Assembly (NCBI GenBank): GCA_024138025.1
Contig: JAMXBD010000095.1
Coordinates: forward strand, 558,001-622,000
Direction of reading: 5' to 3'
DNA length: 64,000 nucleotides
DNA from: Combretum micranthum
Taxonomy: Eukaryota; Streptophyta; Magnoliopsida; Myrtales; Combretaceae
The notes beneath the pieces are model-generated. The model did not search any database, was not told the origin of the DNA, and worked only from the letters and a program-made list of their open reading frames with translations. Position 1 is the first letter of the stretch. Every line of letters starts with the position of its first letter. The translations under genes and the position numbers were made by a program. Positions 60,421 through 64,000 of this stretch are shown here, one piece after another.

Positions 60421-60589
60421 ACCAAGAAAACCACACTTCATTAAACTAAGTAAAATCACACTATTTGGATGACCTAATTGTCTATGCCAGCCATAGAAGC
60501 TAAAGATAAAGTTCTAGGAATAGTAAATTGTAATGGGAATAATCTTCCTACTTTAAGGCCCCTGGTGATCACCTTCCCGACACTTGATC

Positions 60590-60830
60590 CTACACAACAC
60601 AACTACCACAAGAGAAATGCACATCACAATTATTTTCCACTAGCTGACCAACAGAAATTAAACTAGTAGATAACTTAAGAGCAACAAAAACATGACGAAA
60701 AGAATGTCCAATATTACCAACAGTTATAACTGGAAGATTAGTATCATTAGCAATCTGAATATTTTGTCTATCAGTATACTGTCGTAAATTTTGTAAAAAA
60801 TCAAGCAAACCAGTCATATGGTTGAACATA
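60590..60830 (-). pseudogene. pro: Copia protease/pre-integrase segment
   Basis: MFNHMTGLLDFLQNLRQYTD, then IANDTNLPVITVGNIG and LKLSTSLISVGQLVENNCDV. This is the segment after the protease active site, which itself is too decayed to read. Confidence 0.75.
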
Positions 60831-60999
60831 CCAAATAGAAGAGACTTCTTACCTTAGCCTTGAAGTCCAAGGGCAAAGAATGTTGTGATAATCATTGTTG
60901 GACCATTTTTAGAGTCACAACAGCCTGGTTGCTTGTGATTGTTGGTTTAAGGCCAATAACAGTCCAAACTAGAACAGCAACTCTAAAAGCTTGAGCTCA

Positions 61000-61800
61000 C
61001 TTGTTTTCTGGTCGAGTAGGACATTCCTTGAAACTATGTCCACTTTGCTTGCAGTAATTACAAGATTTCTTATCACAGTTATGAGTAATGTGTCAAACTC
61101 CTTGCAACTATAACATTGCATTTGTCCTTTTCATCTATTTCTCCCTTGTGCAACATAAGTAACATTGACTAGTTCTGATGTCCCACGACAATTCACCAAG
61201 ACATACATCCAAAGAAGAAACCAGATTTCTATTTGGCAATCTACCCCGTGCAACTTCAAATTCTGGTCCCAATTTCATCAAAACTGATCATGCACTCTAA
61301 CTTCATGAACTTTTTGAAGGCTGGCTAATTCCTCCTTAGGTATCTTAGAGTAGATGATACCAGAATATTCACTCCATAGATTGATAAATCTAGAATAATA
61401 TTACTCAATAGAGAGATTACCTTAACTGAAATTACTAATCTCGAGTTCAAGAAGAAATCACCTTGTGGTATTGTCGTGATGATATACGCTTTAGATAATC
61501 CCACATCTCCATAGCTATACCAATGAGCGTAAATTGTTTACCATATAGGATTCAATAGATGCTAAAATACAAGAGATAATCTGAGCATCATTTGCCACCC
61601 ATTTACTAAGTTCTGTCTCATTTTCTAGAGCAATAGAAGACCCATCAATATGACCCCAAAGCTCCTACCCTTTTAGAAATATTTTGAACTGAAATTCCTA
61701 TACTGCGTAATTTTTTCCCTTATAGCCAAAGTCTTTAGGGTTGGTCTTACAAAAGAGTTCTTAATAGACATTCTAAAAAAATTCAAATGCAGTCCGTAAC
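61000..61800 (-). pseudogene. gag: Copia gag
   Basis: Starts near MSIKNSFVRPTLKTLAIREK at about 61770. It runs through a decayed core (WVANDAQIISCILAS-like and EYSGIIYSKIPKEELA in shifted frames). Near 61010-61130 two cysteine-rich knuckle remnants begin CYSCKEF. Many stops. Confidence 0.7.
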
Positions 61801-61918
61801 CACAAAATTGATCAACCAAGAACTCTCAAAGCTAAGATGTTGATAACAAATCAACCTACAAGACTATAAAAGAAAACACCTAAAGTTCAAATATTCATCT
61901 ATGGATTCAAAAGACCCT

Positions 61919-61930
61919 GCTCTGATACCA
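61919..61930 (-). other. Primer binding site, Met tRNA type
   Basis: TGGTATCAGAGC on the minus strand, a perfect match, directly follows the LTR end TTGTCA. Confidence 0.9.
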
Positions 61931-62200
61931 TGACAATATTTGAGTAAATTGGCTAAAAATTGCCTTTCTCTGCCTCATTTCATTCCATTACAATAATGAT
62001 TTTTGCATAACTATTTTTGGCATCTATATGTACAACTAATGCACTAATTTTTTTATATATATTCTATTCTAAGTAAAACTATATATACCGTTAATTATTG
62101 ATATATTCTATTCTAGGTAATTATATATATATACAGATCTGAGACATAATTTATGACATATTTGTTGCCATAATTTCTACTATAATTTTTGTCATTGATA
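61931..62200 (-). repeat. 5' LTR of the TA...CA copia element
   Basis: On the minus strand it starts TATCAATGACAAAA and ends CTCAAATATTGTCA. It differs from the 3' LTR by many substitutions and small indels, so the insertion is old. Confidence 0.82.
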
Positions 62201-62369
62201 ATTATTGTTGAGATCTATTGGTACCTATAAATGAAAGATGTTATTTACATATATGAATCTAGGTAAACATTAGCTGATAATCTTCAAGATATTTAGGCTT
62301 TCTAGAAACTCTTCTAGCCATATGTTCTATATCATATCAGATTTGCCTTATCTTAAAGAATGGACCTTG

Positions 62370-62605
62370 TTCTCAACGTCAAAGTGAGGATAATCCTTCT
62401 GAAAATCAACTAAATCGACTCGCATAGCATCCTCAAGAAGATAAGATTCCCATTGAATCAATAATTGAGGAACTGTAAGATCCCTTATCCAAATATCTCG
62501 TTTGTCTAAAATAGCCAAAGGTTTTATTATGGGAAAATGTTCATCAGCTTCCTCTAGAAACTATACCACGGTATCATTAGCGCCTTCTACTTTTTTTAAC
62601 AATGA
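62370..62605 (-). pseudogene. pol: Chromovirus X, pol C-terminus with chromodomain
   Basis: The minus strand reads LEEADEHFPIIKPLAILDKR, then RDLTVPQLLIQWESYLLEDA, then VDFQKDYPHFDVENKV. This is the chromodomain end of a Ty3 chromovirus integrase, the part thought to steer integration to marked chromatin. It is cut at 62610 by the LTR of chromovirus Y. Its 3' LTR was not identified. Confidence 0.78.
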
Positions 62606-62610
62606 GATAT

Positions 62611-63132
62611 TGTTAGGGGCACGCTTGTCTTTTTCCCTTCAACTTAACCTTAAGTATAAACTCTCTCGTGTTTTCCTCCTTGCATTTGTTCTGGTAAGAC
62701 TTACGACACCCTAACTCTCTCTATTTCTATTGTATTTTGACGATCTTGAGTTCTCTCTGTTAATTTCACTAATGAATTTGTTTGTATGATAGGTATGGAT
62801 CTCGTTCGAGCCAGATCAAGTTCCTGTACCTGAGGCACCAAAGTTCTGAGGAAAATCTCATACCCCACTGAATATCTCGATCTGTTTTTTATACTCTTTG
62901 TTTGTACAATCTGTTTACAGCCTTTTTTTTTTACATGCAAGAGTAATTACTTGTTATTATGTTAAGATCTAGTTCCATTCTATTTAGATCTAAGCTATTA
63001 TGTTTGAGATCTATACTGTACTTATTAAGATCTATGCTATTCCAACTGTAATTGTAACTGAAAATCAGTCATGTGTAATAGTCTGTCATCCAAGCTGGCT
63101 TTTTCCTGATCTGATGCGGTCTGTCCGTAACA
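62611..63132 (-). repeat. 3' LTR of chromovirus Y
   Basis: On the minus strand it starts TGTTACGGACAGACCG and ends GTGCCCCTAACA, giving TGTTA/TAACA inverted ends. A TATA box and a Thr/Ser-rich pseudo-ORF lie inside. Confidence 0.7.
62884..62896 (-). promoter_or_regulatory. TATA box of the chromovirus Y LTR
   Basis: AGTATAAAAAAC on the minus strand in mid-LTR position. Activity not shown. Confidence 0.45.
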
Positions 63133-63138
63133 AGTTTC

Positions 63139-64000
63139 CTTGTTTTGGAAAAACGACCTTGTCCTCAAGGTCAAAATATGCATAAATCTTGCGAAACTCA
63201 GTCCAGTCTTCCCATGTAGAGTCTTCAGTGGGAATCCCTTCCACTGGACTAGAACTTGAGGAATAGAGGCACCATTCTGAACCACGTAACGGGAACTTAA
63301 GATAGTTAAATGTTGGAGTAGTGGACCCAAGTTATAAGACTCGTGTGGTAACTCCAGACGTTGAAGATCAGTACCATGTGCTGGTTTCAATAAAGAAACA
63401 TGAAAACCCTATGAATTTTAGAATAGGGTGGTAAATCCAATTCATATGCACACTGGCCAACCCGCTTGAGTATAGTAAATGGGATATAATACCGTTTAGA
63501 CAGTTTATGGCTCTTATGAAAAGCCAATGACAACTGTCTATATGGTTGAAGGCGGACATACACTTGATCTCCCACATGATAAACCACATCGGATCTATGC
63601 TTGTCAGCTAAACTTTTCATTTTAGCTTGAGCATGCTGCAAATTAGCATGTAAAGTCTTAAGGACTTGATCCCTAGACGTCAATTCTTCATCCACAACTG
63701 CTACTGATGAAGATCCCCCTAAGTAGGACTGTAAAATAGGGGGTTCTCTTCCATACACTATCTGAAATGGAGTCATGCCAGCCCCTTCATGATAAGAAGT
63801 GTTATAGGCATATTCTGCCCAAGGCAAAAACATAAACCACCGCTCTGGATAATCCATAACAAAGCATCTGAGATATTGTTGAATAGTTCTATTCAACACT
63901 TCAGTCTGACCATCGGACTATGGATGATAAGCTGAACTCATATTGAGTTTTGTTCCACTTAAATGAAATAATTCTTTCCAAAAATGATTGAGAAAAATAG
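63139..64000 (-). pseudogene. pol: Chromovirus Y integrase C-terminus and chromodomain, partial
   Basis: The 170-codon piece at 63387-63899 covers the end of the integrase core (WAEYAYNTSYHEGAGMTPFQ, YGREPP) and the GPY/F-like region (HVGDQVYVRLQPYRQ, YYIPFTILKRVG, YELDLPPYSKIH). After a frameshift, PAHGTDLQRLELP leads into a chromodomain (PQVLVQWKG). A one-base change then moves the frame, and EDSTWEDWTEFRKIY and FDLEDKV follow. Stops upstream of 63900 show it is dead. The N-terminal pol is outside the window. Confidence 0.87.

Larger units (their letters stand above)
57981..62200 (-). mobile_element. 4.2-kb Ty1/copia element with TA...CA LTR ends
   Basis: Two ~275-bp LTRs (57981-58260 and 61931-62200), a perfect Met-type PBS, a polypurine tract, and decayed gag, protease, integrase, RT and RNase H on the minus strand. 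The flanking duplication is ATTAT (57976-57980 and 62201-62205). On the element strand the LTR starts TATCAATG and ends TTGTCA. RT has lost its catalytic centre by deletion. It is shorter than the ~5 kb usual for copia. Confidence 0.87.
62606..64000 (-). mobile_element. Chromovirus Y, 3' end (continues past window)
   Basis: A 3' LTR (62611-63132) plus integrase/chromodomain pseudogene on the minus strand. It is inserted in chromovirus X. GATAT at 62606-62610 is the candidate target duplication; its partner lies outside the window. Confidence 0.75.

Noticed and set aside
62701..62940. 79-codon minus frame as a gene
   Set aside because: It lies within the chromovirus Y LTR and spans the TATA region; LTR sequence, not a gene.

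Overview
This window is nuclear DNA of a flowering plant, most likely a eudicot. It is strongly AT-rich and packed with plant-type LTR retrotransposons (Ty3/gypsy Athila, Tat/Ogre-like, Tekay-like and other chromoviruses, and Ty1/copia) and small hAT transposons. It also carries split exons with GT-AG borders from a plant gene. No intact host gene, rRNA, tRNA or CRISPR array was recognised. Almost everything is decayed and nested, so most entries are mobile elements, their broken genes, or repeats. The species cannot be named from the sequence.

Left part (1-11.3 kb): the right end of a Tat/Ogre-like LTR with a tRNA-Arg primer binding site (PBS) at about 2475. A long Tekay-like LTR follows, broken by a compact gag-protease-only gypsy element (4621-9197). 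That element was itself hit by a 1.43-kb solo LTR (5971-7403), and a second solo LTR (9712-11139) sits just downstream. From 11.3 to 15.6 kb the DNA is mostly unassigned, with a hAT-type miniature element and one orphan exon candidate. A 4.1-kb Tekay-type solo LTR fills 15588-19730.

Centre (20-40.7 kb): seven exons of a dead phosphatidylinositol 4-kinase alpha gene lie on the minus strand. They carry stops, frameshifts and CpG decay but keep their splice sites. Two introns have been blown open. One holds a rearranged chromovirus remnant with a 1.3-kb inverted repeat (22690-26490). The other holds a complete but dead 12.1-kb Athila element (27058-39184) with perfect 5-bp target duplications.

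Right part (42-64 kb): a fragment of a wall-associated-kinase-like gene abuts a minus-strand copia element. That element's 3' pol half appears on the opposite strand beyond its 5' LTR, as expected if an inversion cut it in the reverse transcriptase. A 677-bp hAT element sits in its protease. Next comes a large minisatellite of about 40-bp units that flips orientation at about 49970 (48.1-51.1 kb). After it come two decayed minus-strand LTRs related to those in the left part and a 4.2-kb copia element with non-canonical LTR ends. The window closes with one chromovirus inserted into another and runs off the right edge.

The genes do not form a pathway. The window records successive retrotransposon insertions, inversions and LTR-LTR recombination in and around a discarded kinase gene copy.
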